Origin: Streptomyces sp. MMG1121
GTDB taxonomy: Bacteria > Actinomycetota > Actinomycetes > Streptomycetales > Streptomycetaceae
Direction of reading: 5' to 3'
Assembly: GCF_001280015.1 (NCBI RefSeq)
Contig: NZ_LGDV01000241.1
Coordinates: 1 to 24,737 of the forward strand
Length of the DNA stretch: 24,737 nt
Positions 14,816-22,543 of this stretch are shown here, one piece after another; position 1 is the stretch's first letter, and every line of letters starts with the position of its first letter. A program made the position numbers and the translations under genes. The notes under the pieces were generated by a model that worked only from the letters and a program-made list of their open reading frames with translations, was not told the DNA's origin and did no database searches.

Positions 14816-15092
14816 ATGCCCAGGCAGGCGAACGCATGAGTCGTGTTGGCTGTCGGCGCTCTGGGCGAAGCGGTCGAACTCGCCTGCCCGTACATCGGGT
14901 ACGACGGCGCTCCCCTTGCGCCGCGCCTGTGGTCGTACCGCGCCTCGGGTGGACCTGTGCGAACTCCTGGAGCGTCTCCGTGCTGCGGGAAGCCGGTGGG
15001 GGCGGATCGCCGGAGTCGTGGCGCTCCGTGATCGTGCCTGGTCGGAATGGAGGAGGGCGGGCCCAGGAGCGGTGTGCCTCTTCCATAAGTGA
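14816..15092 (+). pseudogene. possible small pseudogene with stop codon and frameshift
   Basis: From ATG 14816 the frame reads MPRQANA, stop (TGA 14837), then VVLAVGALGEAVELACPYIGYDGAP and LAPRLWSYRAS, which looks like real protein. After about 14945 the protein-like sense moves one base to VDLCELLERLRAAGSRWGR and continues with AWSEWRRAGPGAVCLFHK, stop at 15090-15092. One nonsense change and one inserted base would explain it. I do not recognise the family. The composition of both halves, not similarity, is the evidence. Confidence 0.3.
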
Positions 15093-15183
15093 CCGGCGGG
15101 GCCTTACTTTCGTCGGTGACCGACCGTGAGTCCGTACAGCCGTTCGGGCCGCGGTGGTGCCCTCCCGCGGTTTCACAGGAAAA

Positions 15184-15212
15184 TCTCAGTGAAGTCTCAG
15201 CGGGTTTCTCAC
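15184..15212 (+). promoter_or_regulatory. 11/12-bp spaced TCTCAG direct repeats
   Basis: TCTCAG at 15184 and 15195 (11 bp apart) and TCTCAC at 15207 (12 bp on). Helical-turn spacing of hexamer direct repeats is the usual binding pattern of OmpR/PhoB-type response regulators. They end about 25 bp before the ATG of the serine protease gene. Confidence 0.4.
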
Positions 15213-15236
15213 GTTCGTGGGACAGAGTGGAGGCTG

Positions 15237-16007
15237 ATGAAGCGCATCACACGCATCTCGGTTCACTCACGTCCCGCGTTGCTCGGGGCGGTGGTGATGC
15301 TCGCCCTGACCTCGGCGTCCGTAGCGGCCGCCGATGACGGGCCGGGGCCCCTCGGAGTCACCGCCGAGGCCACCGCGACTCGGCATACGGTGCGCGTCGG
15401 CGCGCTCTTCGGCGCGGACCGGGCCGACCAGCTGAAGAACGGCCACTTCTGTACGGCCTCGGTCGTGCACAGCCCGCAGGGCGACCTCATCGTCACCGCG
15501 GCGCACTGCGTGAGCAACGCCGACAACGACCTGGTCTTCGCGCCGGGCTACCGGGGCGGGCGGGCGCCGTACGGGGTGTGGAAGGTCGGCAAGCGCTACC
15601 TGCCCGACGGGTGGGCCAAGGACCAGGACGAGGACAGCGACCTGGCCTTCGCCGTGGTGGACGACCTGGGCGGGCGGCGGCTGGAGAACGTGGTCGGAGC
15701 CAACCGCTTCACGACCGGCATGGCCACCGGTGCCACCGCCGTGACCCTCATCGGCTACCCGGACACCCGCGAGGTGCCGATCAGCTGCACCAACAAGCCG
15801 ACCCCGCACAGCAGCACCCAGCAGCGCATCGACTGCCCCGCCTTCACCGCCGGCACCAGTGGCAGCCCCTGGATCAACGGCGACGGCCAGGTCGTCGGCG
15901 TCCTCGGCGGCCACGAGCAGGGCGGGTTGACCGACGACGTGTCGTACAGCGTGGTGCTGGGGAGCGAGGCGGCGGAGCTGTACCGGGACGCGACGACCGG
16001 TCGGTGA
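15237..16007 (+). CDS. secreted trypsin-like serine peptidase
   Basis: The 256-aa precursor has a signal peptide (about 1-32: basic MKRITRISVHSR, hydrophobic core, cut near VAAAD) and a chymotrypsin-fold domain. The triad reads H90 in TAAHC, D135 in DSDLAF and S208 in GTSGSPW. Cysteines pair plausibly as C72-C91 (histidine loop) and C184-C200. It resembles the small extracellular V8/trypsin-like proteases of Streptomyces. Substrate unknown. ATG at 15237 follows GTGGAGG; the in-frame GTG at 15126 is rejected because it would bury the signal peptide. TCTCAG repeats lie just upstream, suggesting two-component control. A short stretch after the signal may be a propeptide. Confidence 0.88.
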   Translation: MKRITRISVHSRPALLGAVVMLALTSASVAAADDGPGPLGVTAEATATRHTVRVGALFGADRADQLKNGHFCTASVVHSPQGDLIVTAAHCVSNADNDLVFAPGYRGGRAPYGVWKVGKRYLPDGWAKDQDEDSDLAFAVVDDLGGRRLENVVGANRFTTGMATGATAVTLIGYPDTREVPISCTNKPTPHSSTQQRIDCPAFTAGTSGSPWINGDGQVVGVLGGHEQGGLTDDVSYSVVLGSEAAELYRDATTGR

Positions 16008-16397
16008 CGCTCCGTCAATCGCAGGCGGCCGGCCGGTCGCCGTCCGGGTGATCCGGGACGAGATCGCCGCCGCTCCGTCCTCGCCCGGACCGTCACCGCA
16101 TCGGCATCGTCGGCGGGGGCCGGGTGCGCTCCGGCACATCCGGACACCGTGCTCCCGGCGTACTGATCCGCAATCAGGTCCGCCCGGGCCTCGACGCGTT
16201 CGCCCGGGCGCGAGCATGGCCTGCGCCGACACAGGCAGGATCCCCTCACGACCACGGGCAGCCTGCTGCCCGAGCTCTCCGGACCGGACGGCCGGTAGCC
16301 CGCACGAGCGCCTCGAATAGGCCGAAATATTGGCCGTTTGAACAGACGTGCTGCGAAAGTGGCCTTGAACGGGCGTCATATGGGGGAGGGTTGGGTC
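16008..16397. other. 390-bp region before the SLT/NlpC gene
   Basis: No gene that I can support. Frames are open on both strands, as is usual at this GC, but none shows a ribosome site with a plausible protein. AT-richer bases with the imperfect palindrome GGCCGAAATATTGGCC (16319-16334) occur about 65 bp before the start of the next gene and are the best place for its promoter. Confidence 0.35.
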
Positions 16398-17399
16398 GTG
16401 CGCAAAGTGTGGGTGGTGGGTGGCGTCGCGGTCGGGCTCGGCCTGAGCTTCGTGATGCTCCTCGTCGTCGGCGTGTACGTCGTCGCCGGAAACCTCGTCA
16501 ACGGCGTCGGCTCGGGCAGTGTGGGGCTGGCCAAGGGGGCCGTGCCGGCGGCGTACAAGGCGCTCGTGCAGAAGTGGGGGAACCTGTGCCCCGCTCTCAA
16601 CCCCGCCATGTTGGCCGCCCAGTTGTACCAGGAGAGCGGCTTCAACCCGAACGCGCAGAGCCCGGCGAAGGCGGAGGGCATCGCGCAGTTCATCCCCGGC
16701 ACCTGGGCGACGCACGGAGTTGACGGCAACGGTGACGGCGTCCGCAACGTCTGGGACCCGAACGACGCGATTCCCTCGGCCGCGGCGTACGACTGCGAAC
16801 TGGCGAAGTACGTCAAGGACGTGCCCGGGAACGTCTCGGAGAACATGCTCGCCGCCTACAACGCGGGCGCGTACGCGGTGATCAAGTACGGGGGCGTGCC
16901 GCCGTACGGCGAGACCCAGAACTACGTGAAGACGATCACAACCCTGGAGAAGAGCTTCGCCGCCCCGGTGACCCGGGTCGACCCCACCCAGCAGGCCGCC
17001 GGTGCCATCGCGTTCGCGCAGAGCAAGCTCGGTACGCCGTATCTGTGGGGCGGTGAGGGGAGCGCCGAGCAGGGTGGGCGGTTCGACTGTTCGGGGCTGA
17101 CGCAGGCCTCCTACGCCAAGGTCGGGATCACCCTGCCGCGGGTGGCCAACGATCAGTACAACGCCGGGGCGCACCCCTCGCGGGACCAGCTTCTCCCCGG
17201 TGACCTGGTGTTCTTCTCCACCGACCTCAGCGACTCGCGGGCCATCCATCATGTGGGGATCTACGTGGGCGGGGGATACATGATCGACGCGCCGCGGACC
17301 GGGGCCGTCATTCGGTTCGATCCCATCGACACCCCTGATTACTTCGGCGCCACCCGCGTCACCCAGGATGGCGCAAAAGCGCTCCCCACAGCGGTGTGA
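16398..17399 (+). CDS. bifunctional lytic transglycosylase / NlpC-P60 endopeptidase (VirB1-like)
   Basis: The 333-aa protein has an N-terminal membrane anchor (about 4-31), an SLT-type lytic transglycosylase domain (about 62-185; E79 in LYQESGFNPNAQS, then AEGIAQFIPGTW and LAAYNAGAYAV) and an NlpC/P60 peptidase domain (about 199-325; C231 in FDCSGL, H285 in HHVGIYVGGG). The third triad position, often His, reads D297 in MIDAPRTG. It should cut glycan strands and stem peptides outside the membrane. This SLT-NlpC pairing is typical of Gram-positive T4SS hydrolases, linking it to the minus-strand locus at 1.3-8.4 kb. GTG at 16398 is chosen because GGGGGAGGG lies 7-8 nt upstream; ATG 16380 overlaps that site's edge and has none of its own. 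Confidence 0.87.
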   Translation: MRKVWVVGGVAVGLGLSFVMLLVVGVYVVAGNLVNGVGSGSVGLAKGAVPAAYKALVQKWGNLCPALNPAMLAAQLYQESGFNPNAQSPAKAEGIAQFIPGTWATHGVDGNGDGVRNVWDPNDAIPSAAAYDCELAKYVKDVPGNVSENMLAAYNAGAYAVIKYGGVPPYGETQNYVKTITTLEKSFAAPVTRVDPTQQAAGAIAFAQSKLGTPYLWGGEGSAEQGGRFDCSGLTQASYAKVGITLPRVANDQYNAGAHPSRDQLLPGDLVFFSTDLSDSRAIHHVGIYVGGGYMIDAPRTGAVIRFDPIDTPDYFGATRVTQDGAKALPTAV

Positions 17400-17413
17400 A
17401 CCGAGCGTGAACC
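17396..17413 (-). promoter_or_regulatory. candidate two-unit PHO box
   Basis: GTGAACC occurs at 17396-17402 and 17407-17413, 11 bp apart. On the minus strand these are GGTTCAC repeats, matching the GTTCACC core of PhoP boxes, which are 11-bp direct repeats. It overlaps the stop codon of the hydrolase gene and is about 220 bp before the PAP2 phosphatase. Two units are the minimum for PhoP, and the orientation relative to the gene is reversed. Confidence 0.3.
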
Positions 17414-17629
17414 CACCCCCTGAGCTGCGATGATGAGTCTCTCTTCGATAACGTCTGCGTGATCTTTCAGTGGAGAGTGGAACGTATTGACGGGGGCTGT
17501 GCGTTCCTGTTGACGTAGCCGAGCGGACGTCGATGCGGCAGTGCAGCGGAAGCGGATCTACGAACCACGGGGGGCATGAGCGGCGCACACGAGGTGCGTC
17601 CGGGAAGACGACGAAGGGGCCGCAGCACC

Positions 17630-18340
17630 ATGGCTGTACTCGCCGAATCCGGATCGAACCCCGACGTCGGCCTGCTCTACGACATCAACGGCCTCGCCGG
17701 GGACGCCCCGCACTGGTTCGACCGGGCCATGGCGTTCGTAGGCGAGTACGGCCTGCTGACCGGCATGGTGCTCGTCGTGCTCTGGTGCTGGTGGTCCGTG
17801 CGGCGCCGGGGTGGTGAGGACGCCGCGTCCTCCGTCGCCGCGCTGGTGTGGGCGCCGCTCGCGGCCGCCATCGCCGTGTTGGTCAACATCCCCATCCGGG
17901 GGTTCGTGGGACGGCCCCGGCCCTTCGTCGATCACCAGGGCCTGGACGTCCTCGTCTCCGGCAAGACCGACTTCTCCTTCGTCAGCGATCACGCGACCAT
18001 CACCATGGCCCTCGGGGTGGGGCTGTTCGTCGCCAACCGGCGCTTCGGCATCGCCGGGATCGGGCTCGCGCTGTTGGAGGGCTTCTGCCGGGTCTACATG
18101 GGAGTGCACTACCCGACGGACGTCATCGGCGGCTTCGCCCTCGGTACGGCGGTCGCGCTGCTGCTGTCCCCGGCTGCCATGGCCCTGCTCACCCCGCTGA
18201 TGCGGGCCGTGGAGCGCTCGCCGCGGGCGGGGTGGATCGTACGGCGCCGGGCCGGGGCCGAGGACGGCCAGGCCCTCGTGCCCAGCGCGCGTACGTCCGT
18301 GGAGAAGGTGGAGAACGAGGAGCGGGACCTGGCGGCGTAG
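17630..18340 (+). CDS. PAP2-family membrane phosphatase
   Basis: The 236-aa integral membrane protein carries the three PAP2 motifs: R90-x6-R97-P98 (Arg in place of Lys), VSDH with H121 in place of PSGH, and CR-x5-H-x3-D with R154, H160, D164. About six helices place the active site on the outer face. Members remove phosphate from undecaprenyl pyrophosphate or other lipid phosphates; which one is not determined. ATG at 17630 is preferred because the protein-like sequence begins there and GGGG lies about 10 nt upstream. ATG at 17576 would add an Arg-rich 18-residue leader and has only a G run directly against it. It ends 18 bp from the convergent oxidoreductase stop. Confidence 0.85.
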   Translation: MAVLAESGSNPDVGLLYDINGLAGDAPHWFDRAMAFVGEYGLLTGMVLVVLWCWWSVRRRGGEDAASSVAALVWAPLAAAIAVLVNIPIRGFVGRPRPFVDHQGLDVLVSGKTDFSFVSDHATITMALGVGLFVANRRFGIAGIGLALLEGFCRVYMGVHYPTDVIGGFALGTAVALLLSPAAMALLTPLMRAVERSPRAGWIVRRRAGAEDGQALVPSARTSVEKVENEERDLAA

Positions 18341-18358
18341 CCGCCGGGCGGTCGGCCG

Positions 18359-19921
18359 CTACAGCCCCTGCGCGTAGGAGAAGAAGCGCTGCGGGTCGTA
18401 CTGCTTCTTCACCTTCGCCAGCCGCGGCACCGCGTCCCCGTAGTACGCCTTGCGCCAGTCGCTCAGCGTCGCGTCCGTGTAGTTCTGGTACGCCGCGCCC
18501 GAGGCGTACGGCGCCATCGCCTGGTGCGCCGACGTCAGCCAGGACTGGGCGGTGCTGCCCGAGGCTCCCGCGCCCCAGGACGCTATGTACTGGGCCAGCA
18601 TGCGGGAGCGGCGGTGCACGAAGGCCGTCGCCGTGGGGCTGACGCGGTTCACCGCGCCGCCGAGGGCCGTGAAGGCGATGCTGCCCGCGCCGCCCCGTAC
18701 CGAGGCGATCTGCCGCAGCACCGTCTGGATGCCCGCAGCCGACAGCGAGCGGTCGAAGAAGTCGGAGCGGGCCGCGTACGTCTCTCGGCCGAGCCTGCCC
18801 TGCGGGGAGCGGCCCGGGGCCGAGCCCGGCAGATGGCACTGGGCGTCGGAGGAGAAGGAGGAGCAGCCGGCGTAGGCCTCCATCGCCTCCTCGTAGCCCT
18901 TGCGGCGCAGGGTGACCGAGGAGGCGTTCGCGCCTGCCTGGTGGGCGAGGCGGTCCACGGCGTTCTGCAGTTCGCCGTACGTTCCCATCGAGAAGCAGGC
19001 CACCGAGATGGCCGGGGTACGGCCCGGGGAGCACTCCAGGTGCAGGGAGGACCAGATCTCGTCGGGCTGGGTCGGGCCCCACTCCTGCCAGGCCTTCAGC
19101 ACCGCCGCCGCCTTCGCCCACGGCCATGTCATGTACGCCGTCACGGCCTGCGGTGCCGCGTGGGTCTTGAACTGCAGCTCCGTGACGACCCCGAAGTTGC
19201 CGTTGCCCGCGCCGCGCAGCGCCCAGAAGAGATCGGAGTGGTTCTTGGCGTCCGCCGTCACCTGGGTGCCGTCCGCGGTGACGACCGTCGCCTGGGTGAG
19301 GCTGTCGCAGGTCAGGCCGTAGGCGCGGGAGGCGACGCCGTGGCCGCCGCCGAGGACCAGGCCGGAGACGCCGACGGTGGGGCAGGAGCCCGCGGGTATG
19401 GTCACGCCCTTCGCGGCCAGCGCCCGGTACACGTCGATCAGCTTGGAGCCCGCGCCGACGACCGCCTGTCCGCCGCTGACCCGGATGCGGTTCAGCTTGG
19501 AGACGTCGAGGATGAGGCGGTTGTCGCCGGAGGAGTAGCCGGCGTAGGAGTGGCCGCCGTTGCGTATGGACACGCGTATGCCGTGCGCCTGGGCGTAGGT
19601 GAGCGTGGTGCGTATGTCGTCCGCGTGCGCCACATAGGCGACCGCGGCGGGCTTCAGGGCGTCGAAGCGGGTGTTGTAGAGCTGGTGCGCCGTCTGCCAG
19701 CCCGCGTCGCCGGGCCGCACCAGGGTGCCGTCCAGGTCATGGGCGAGGGCCGTCCAGTTGGCGGCGGCGCTCTGGCTGGTGGTCTTCATCGCCGTACGCG
19801 ACGATGAACCGGTGTTCACCGTGGCGGCGGACGTACCCGAGCCCGTGCTGCACCCGGTCAGTGCGGTCGCGGCCAGTGCGGCCGTGCCGCCCGCGATGAA
19901 GGTACGCCGTTCCATGCCCAT
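18359..19921 (-). CDS. TAT-exported FAD-linked oxidoreductase, BBE-like
   Basis: The 520-aa precursor has a twin-arginine signal with lipobox (MERRTFIAGGTA, ending ALTGC at 21-24), so a TAT lipoprotein is likely. The PP-loop-type FAD domain shows IRNGGHSYAGYS, with H124 as the 8-alpha-histidyl FAD site, and GSCPTVGVSG, with C180 at the 6-S-cysteinyl site, as in bicovalent flavoenzymes of the berberine-bridge/GOOX group. The C-terminal BBE motif reads YQNYTDATL and PQRFFSYAQGL. Such enzymes oxidise sugars or specialised metabolites with oxygen; the substrate is unknown. Starts at 19921 or 19915 are both possible; neither has a close ribosome site. It is divergent from pstS, but there is no sign of shared control. 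Confidence 0.88.
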   Translation of the reverse strand: MGMERRTFIAGGTAALAATALTGCSTGSGTSAATVNTGSSSRTAMKTTSQSAAANWTALAHDLDGTLVRPGDAGWQTAHQLYNTRFDALKPAAVAYVAHADDIRTTLTYAQAHGIRVSIRNGGHSYAGYSSGDNRLILDVSKLNRIRVSGGQAVVGAGSKLIDVYRALAAKGVTIPAGSCPTVGVSGLVLGGGHGVASRAYGLTCDSLTQATVVTADGTQVTADAKNHSDLFWALRGAGNGNFGVVTELQFKTHAAPQAVTAYMTWPWAKAAAVLKAWQEWGPTQPDEIWSSLHLECSPGRTPAISVACFSMGTYGELQNAVDRLAHQAGANASSVTLRRKGYEEAMEAYAGCSSFSSDAQCHLPGSAPGRSPQGRLGRETYAARSDFFDRSLSAAGIQTVLRQIASVRGGAGSIAFTALGGAVNRVSPTATAFVHRRSRMLAQYIASWGAGASGSTAQSWLTSAHQAMAPYASGAAYQNYTDATLSDWRKAYYGDAVPRLAKVKKQYDPQRFFSYAQGL

Positions 19922-19938
19922 CGTCGTGTGTCGCCTTT

Positions 19939-19966
19939 CCCCAGGCCGCCTTGGCCTTACCTGGGG
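19939..19966 (-). promoter_or_regulatory. hairpin in the leader of the BBE-like gene
   Basis: CCCCAGG (19939-19945) and CCTGGGG (19960-19966) pair around a 14-nt loop, 18 bp upstream of the start codon. Further up, GTTCG and CGAAC arms (about 19989-20023) form a second symmetry. They may affect translation or be operators; nothing more can be said. Confidence 0.3.
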
Positions 19967-20112
19967 TGAGACGACCCGATGGGCGCCTTGGTTCGTAACA
20001 GTTCGCACACAGGGAATCGAACGCCGAAGACGTGTGTACGTAACCCTCCGGTCGGAACCTTCGTGTGCTCTCCCCGTGAGCATTCCGTGACCTCACCGGG
20101 CCGACGGCAGGG

Positions 20113-20156
20113 GTTCACCTCTCGTTAACTTCTGGCCATCGGCGGCTTCACCTGTT
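20113..20156 (+). promoter_or_regulatory. PHO box (PhoP operator) of pstS
   Basis: Four 11-bp units in a row: GTTCACCTCTC (20113), GTTAACTTCTG (20124), GCCATCGGCGG (20135, degenerate) and CTTCACC (20146). This is the PhoP direct-repeat layout known in Streptomyces, with consensus GTTCACC. It takes the place of the -35 region, with TAATTT (20162-20167) as the -10, so pstS should be activated under phosphate limitation. Confidence 0.88.
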
Positions 20157-20161
20157 CTGCC

Positions 20162-20167
20162 TAATTT
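20162..20167 (+). promoter_or_regulatory. -10 box of pstS
   Basis: TAATTT lies directly after the last PHO-box unit and about 105 bp before the pstS start codon. The -10/PHO-box arrangement is that of PhoP-dependent promoters. The exact transcription start is not visible. Confidence 0.55.
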
Positions 20168-20271
20168 CGGCCGTACCCGGTGCGGAGTGCGGCCATTGAT
20201 GCGCTGCCCTCCCGCATCTCATGACTTCGCACGCCGCCGACTGCGGCGGCTCCTGGAAGGAACTCCCGAAA

Positions 20272-21408
20272 GTGAAGCTTCAGCGGCAGAACCGGCTGCG
20301 TGCCCTTTCGCTCGGTGCGATCGCCGTCTCCGGCGCCCTGGCCCTGACGGCGTGCGGCTCCGACGACAACGGTGGCGGTTCCAAGGCTTCGGGCGGCCCC
20401 TCTTCGTCCACCAATGCTTCCGCCATCAAGTGCGACAGCGCGAAGGGTCAGCTGCTGTCGGACGGCTCTTCCGCCCAGAAGAACGCCGTCCAGGCCTGGG
20501 TCAAGAACTTCTCGCAGGCCTGTGGCGTGCAGATCAACTACAAGGCCGGCGGTTCCGGTGCCGGTGTGACCGCGTTCACGCAGGGCCAGATCCCCTGGGC
20601 CGGCTCCGACTCCGCGCTGAAGCCCGAGGAGGTCACCGCCTCCAAGAAGATCTGCACGGGCGGCGGCCAGGGCATCGACCTGCCGATGGTCGGCGGCCCC
20701 ATCGCCATCGGTTACAACGTGAACGGCGTCGACAACCTGGTCCTGGACGCCCCGACCCTCGCCAAGATCTTCGACGGCAAGATCAACAACTGGAACGACC
20801 CGGCGATCGCGAAGCTGAACCCCAAGGCGAAGCTCCCCGACCTGAAGATCCAGGCCTTCCACCGCTCGGACGACTCCGGCACCACGGACAACTTCACCAA
20901 GTACCTGAAGGCCGCCACCCCCGACAACTGGAAGTACTCGGGCGGCAAGACCTGGCAGGCCGGCGGTGGCCAGTCCGCCGCGCAGTCCTCCGGTGTGGCC
21001 CAGCAGGTCAAGCAGACCAACGGCGCCATCGGCTACTTCGAACTGTCCTACGTCGGTGACGGCATCAAGGCCGTGAGCATCAACACCGGTGCCGCCCAGC
21101 CGGTCGCCCCGAGCACCGACAGCGCCACCAAGGCCATCGCGGACGCCAAGGTCGTCGGCACCGGCAAGGACCTGTCGCTCCAGCTGAACTACAACACCAA
21201 GGCCGACGGCGCCTACCCGATCACCCTGGTGACGTACGAGATCGTCTGCGACAAGGGCAACAAGGCCGACACCCTGCCCACCGTCAAGTCCTTCCTCAAC
21301 TACATGGCCTCCGAAGACGGCCAGAAGATCCTGAGCGGCATCAGCTACGCGCCGATGCCCGACGAGATCATCAGCAAGGTCCGCACCACCATCGCGGGCC
21401 TGAGCTGA
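20272..21408 (+). CDS. pstS: phosphate ABC transporter substrate-binding lipoprotein PstS
   Basis: The 378-aa precursor begins with a lipoprotein signal (KLQRQNRLR, hydrophobic core, lipobox LTAC with C28). The mature protein has the PstS phosphate-binding motifs: SSAQKNAVQAW, GGSGAGVTAF, AGSDSALKPEE and RSDDSGTTDNFTKYL. It captures phosphate outside the cell and delivers it to PstCA. GTG at 20272 is chosen because it starts the signal peptide and follows GGAAGGAA; ATG at 20221 would add 17 residues that spoil the signal. It is first in pstSCAB, under the PHO box at 20113, and is followed by a strong hairpin that may keep its transcript more abundant than the rest. Confidence 0.96.
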   Translation: MKLQRQNRLRALSLGAIAVSGALALTACGSDDNGGGSKASGGPSSSTNASAIKCDSAKGQLLSDGSSAQKNAVQAWVKNFSQACGVQINYKAGGSGAGVTAFTQGQIPWAGSDSALKPEEVTASKKICTGGGQGIDLPMVGGPIAIGYNVNGVDNLVLDAPTLAKIFDGKINNWNDPAIAKLNPKAKLPDLKIQAFHRSDDSGTTDNFTKYLKAATPDNWKYSGGKTWQAGGGQSAAQSSGVAQQVKQTNGAIGYFELSYVGDGIKAVSINTGAAQPVAPSTDSATKAIADAKVVGTGKDLSLQLNYNTKADGAYPITLVTYEIVCDKGNKADTLPTVKSFLNYMASEDGQKILSGISYAPMPDEIISKVRTTIAGLS

Positions 21409-21420
21409 CCTGATCCGAGA

Positions 21421-21463
21421 GTGCGGCCCGGCCCCCACGGCCTCCCCGCGGGCCGGGCCGCAC
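21421..21463 (+). terminator. pstS-pstC intercistronic hairpin (likely partial terminator)
   Basis: A perfect 14-bp stem, GTGCGGCCCGGCCC (21421-21434) with GGGCCGGGCCGCAC (21450-21463), and a 15-nt loop, just 12 bp after the pstS stop. No T run follows, so read-through into pstCAB is expected. It could also protect the pstS mRNA from 3' exonucleases. Confidence 0.75.
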
Positions 21464-21532
21464 CGTCCGGTGCACCGCCGCCACGAGCCGCCCACCCCAG
21501 CCGGTGAGCGGCTCCGCAGACCGGAGAACCCG

Positions 21533-22543
21533 ATGGACATATCGACCAAGACAACTGACACCCCTCCCCCCACCCCGCCCCAGCCGGACGCGACCGGGCA
21601 CAAGCGCGCCGCGCGCACCGCGTCCCGCCCCGGTGACCGCGTCTTCCTCGGCCTGTCCCGGGGCTCGGGCATCCTGCTGCTGGTGATCATGGCCGCGATC
21701 GCGGTCTTCCTCACCTACCGCGCGTCCCTCGCGATCAGCAAGGACCACGGGAACTTCCTCACGACCTTCGAGTGGAACACCAACCTCACGCCGCCGTCCT
21801 TCGGCATCGCGGTCCTGGCCTTCGGCACGGTGGTCTCCTCGATCATCGCCATGGCCCTCGCCGTGCCGGTCGCGGTCGCGATCGCGCTGTTCCTCACGCA
21901 CTACGCCCCGCGCAAGCTGAGCGGCCCGGTCGGCTACGTGATCGACCTGCTCGCCGCCGTGCCGTCCATCGTCTACGGCCTGTGGGGCGCGCTGATCCTC
22001 GTACCGCACATGAACGGCGTGTACGGCTGGCTCAACGACTACCTCGGCTGGACCGGGATCTTCTCCTGGCAGGGCGGCGCGCCCCGCTCGATGCTCACCG
22101 TGGGCATCCTGCTCGCGATCATGATCCTGCCGATCATCACCAACGTGAGCCGCGAGGTCTTCCGCCAGGTCCCGCAGATGCACGAAGAGGCCGCCCTCGC
22201 CCTCGGCGCCACGCGCTGGGAGGTGATCCGCATGGCCGTGCTGCCCTTCGGCCGCTCCGGCGTGATCTCCGCCTCCATGCTCGGCCTCGGCCGCGCCCTC
22301 GGTGAGACGATGGCAGTGGCCACCGTGCTGTCCCCGACCTTCGACATCCAGGCCAGCCTGCTCGACCCGGGCGGCGGCACCTTCGCCCAGAACATCGCCA
22401 GCAAGTTCGGCGAGGCGACGGAAAGCGGCCGTGACGCGCTCATCGCCTCCGGTCTCGTCCTGTTCGTCATCACCCTGCTGGTCAACGGCGCGGCCCGTGC
22501 GATCATCGCCCGCCGCAAGGAGTACTCGGGGGCCAACGCATGA
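21533..22543 (+). CDS. pstC: phosphate ABC transporter permease PstC
   Basis: 336 aa. After a Pro/Thr-rich cytosolic N-terminus (1 to about 35), about six membrane helices follow, with the permease EAA loop EEAALALGATRWEVIRMAVLP (about 222-242) that contacts the PstB ATPase. It ends with the PstC-type GRALGETMAVATVLSPTFDIQASLLDPGG segment. ATG at 21533 has GGAGA 7 nt upstream; the in-frame ATG at 21470 falls within the hairpin's flank and lacks a ribosome site. The stop overlaps the pstA start by 4 nt (ATGA). Confidence 0.95.
   Translation: MDISTKTTDTPPPTPPQPDATGHKRAARTASRPGDRVFLGLSRGSGILLLVIMAAIAVFLTYRASLAISKDHGNFLTTFEWNTNLTPPSFGIAVLAFGTVVSSIIAMALAVPVAVAIALFLTHYAPRKLSGPVGYVIDLLAAVPSIVYGLWGALILVPHMNGVYGWLNDYLGWTGIFSWQGGAPRSMLTVGILLAIMILPIITNVSREVFRQVPQMHEEAALALGATRWEVIRMAVLPFGRSGVISASMLGLGRALGETMAVATVLSPTFDIQASLLDPGGGTFAQNIASKFGEATESGRDALIASGLVLFVITLLVNGAARAIIARRKEYSGANA

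Noticed and set aside
15267..17588. 773-codon minus-strand open frame.
   Set aside because: Antisense to the trypsin-like protease and SLT/NlpC genes, which have clear catalytic motifs; its sequence is low-complexity Arg/Gly/Val.
20161..21714. 517-codon minus-strand open frame opposite pstS.
   Set aside because: Composition is typical of the complement of a high-GC gene, and pstS is certain.
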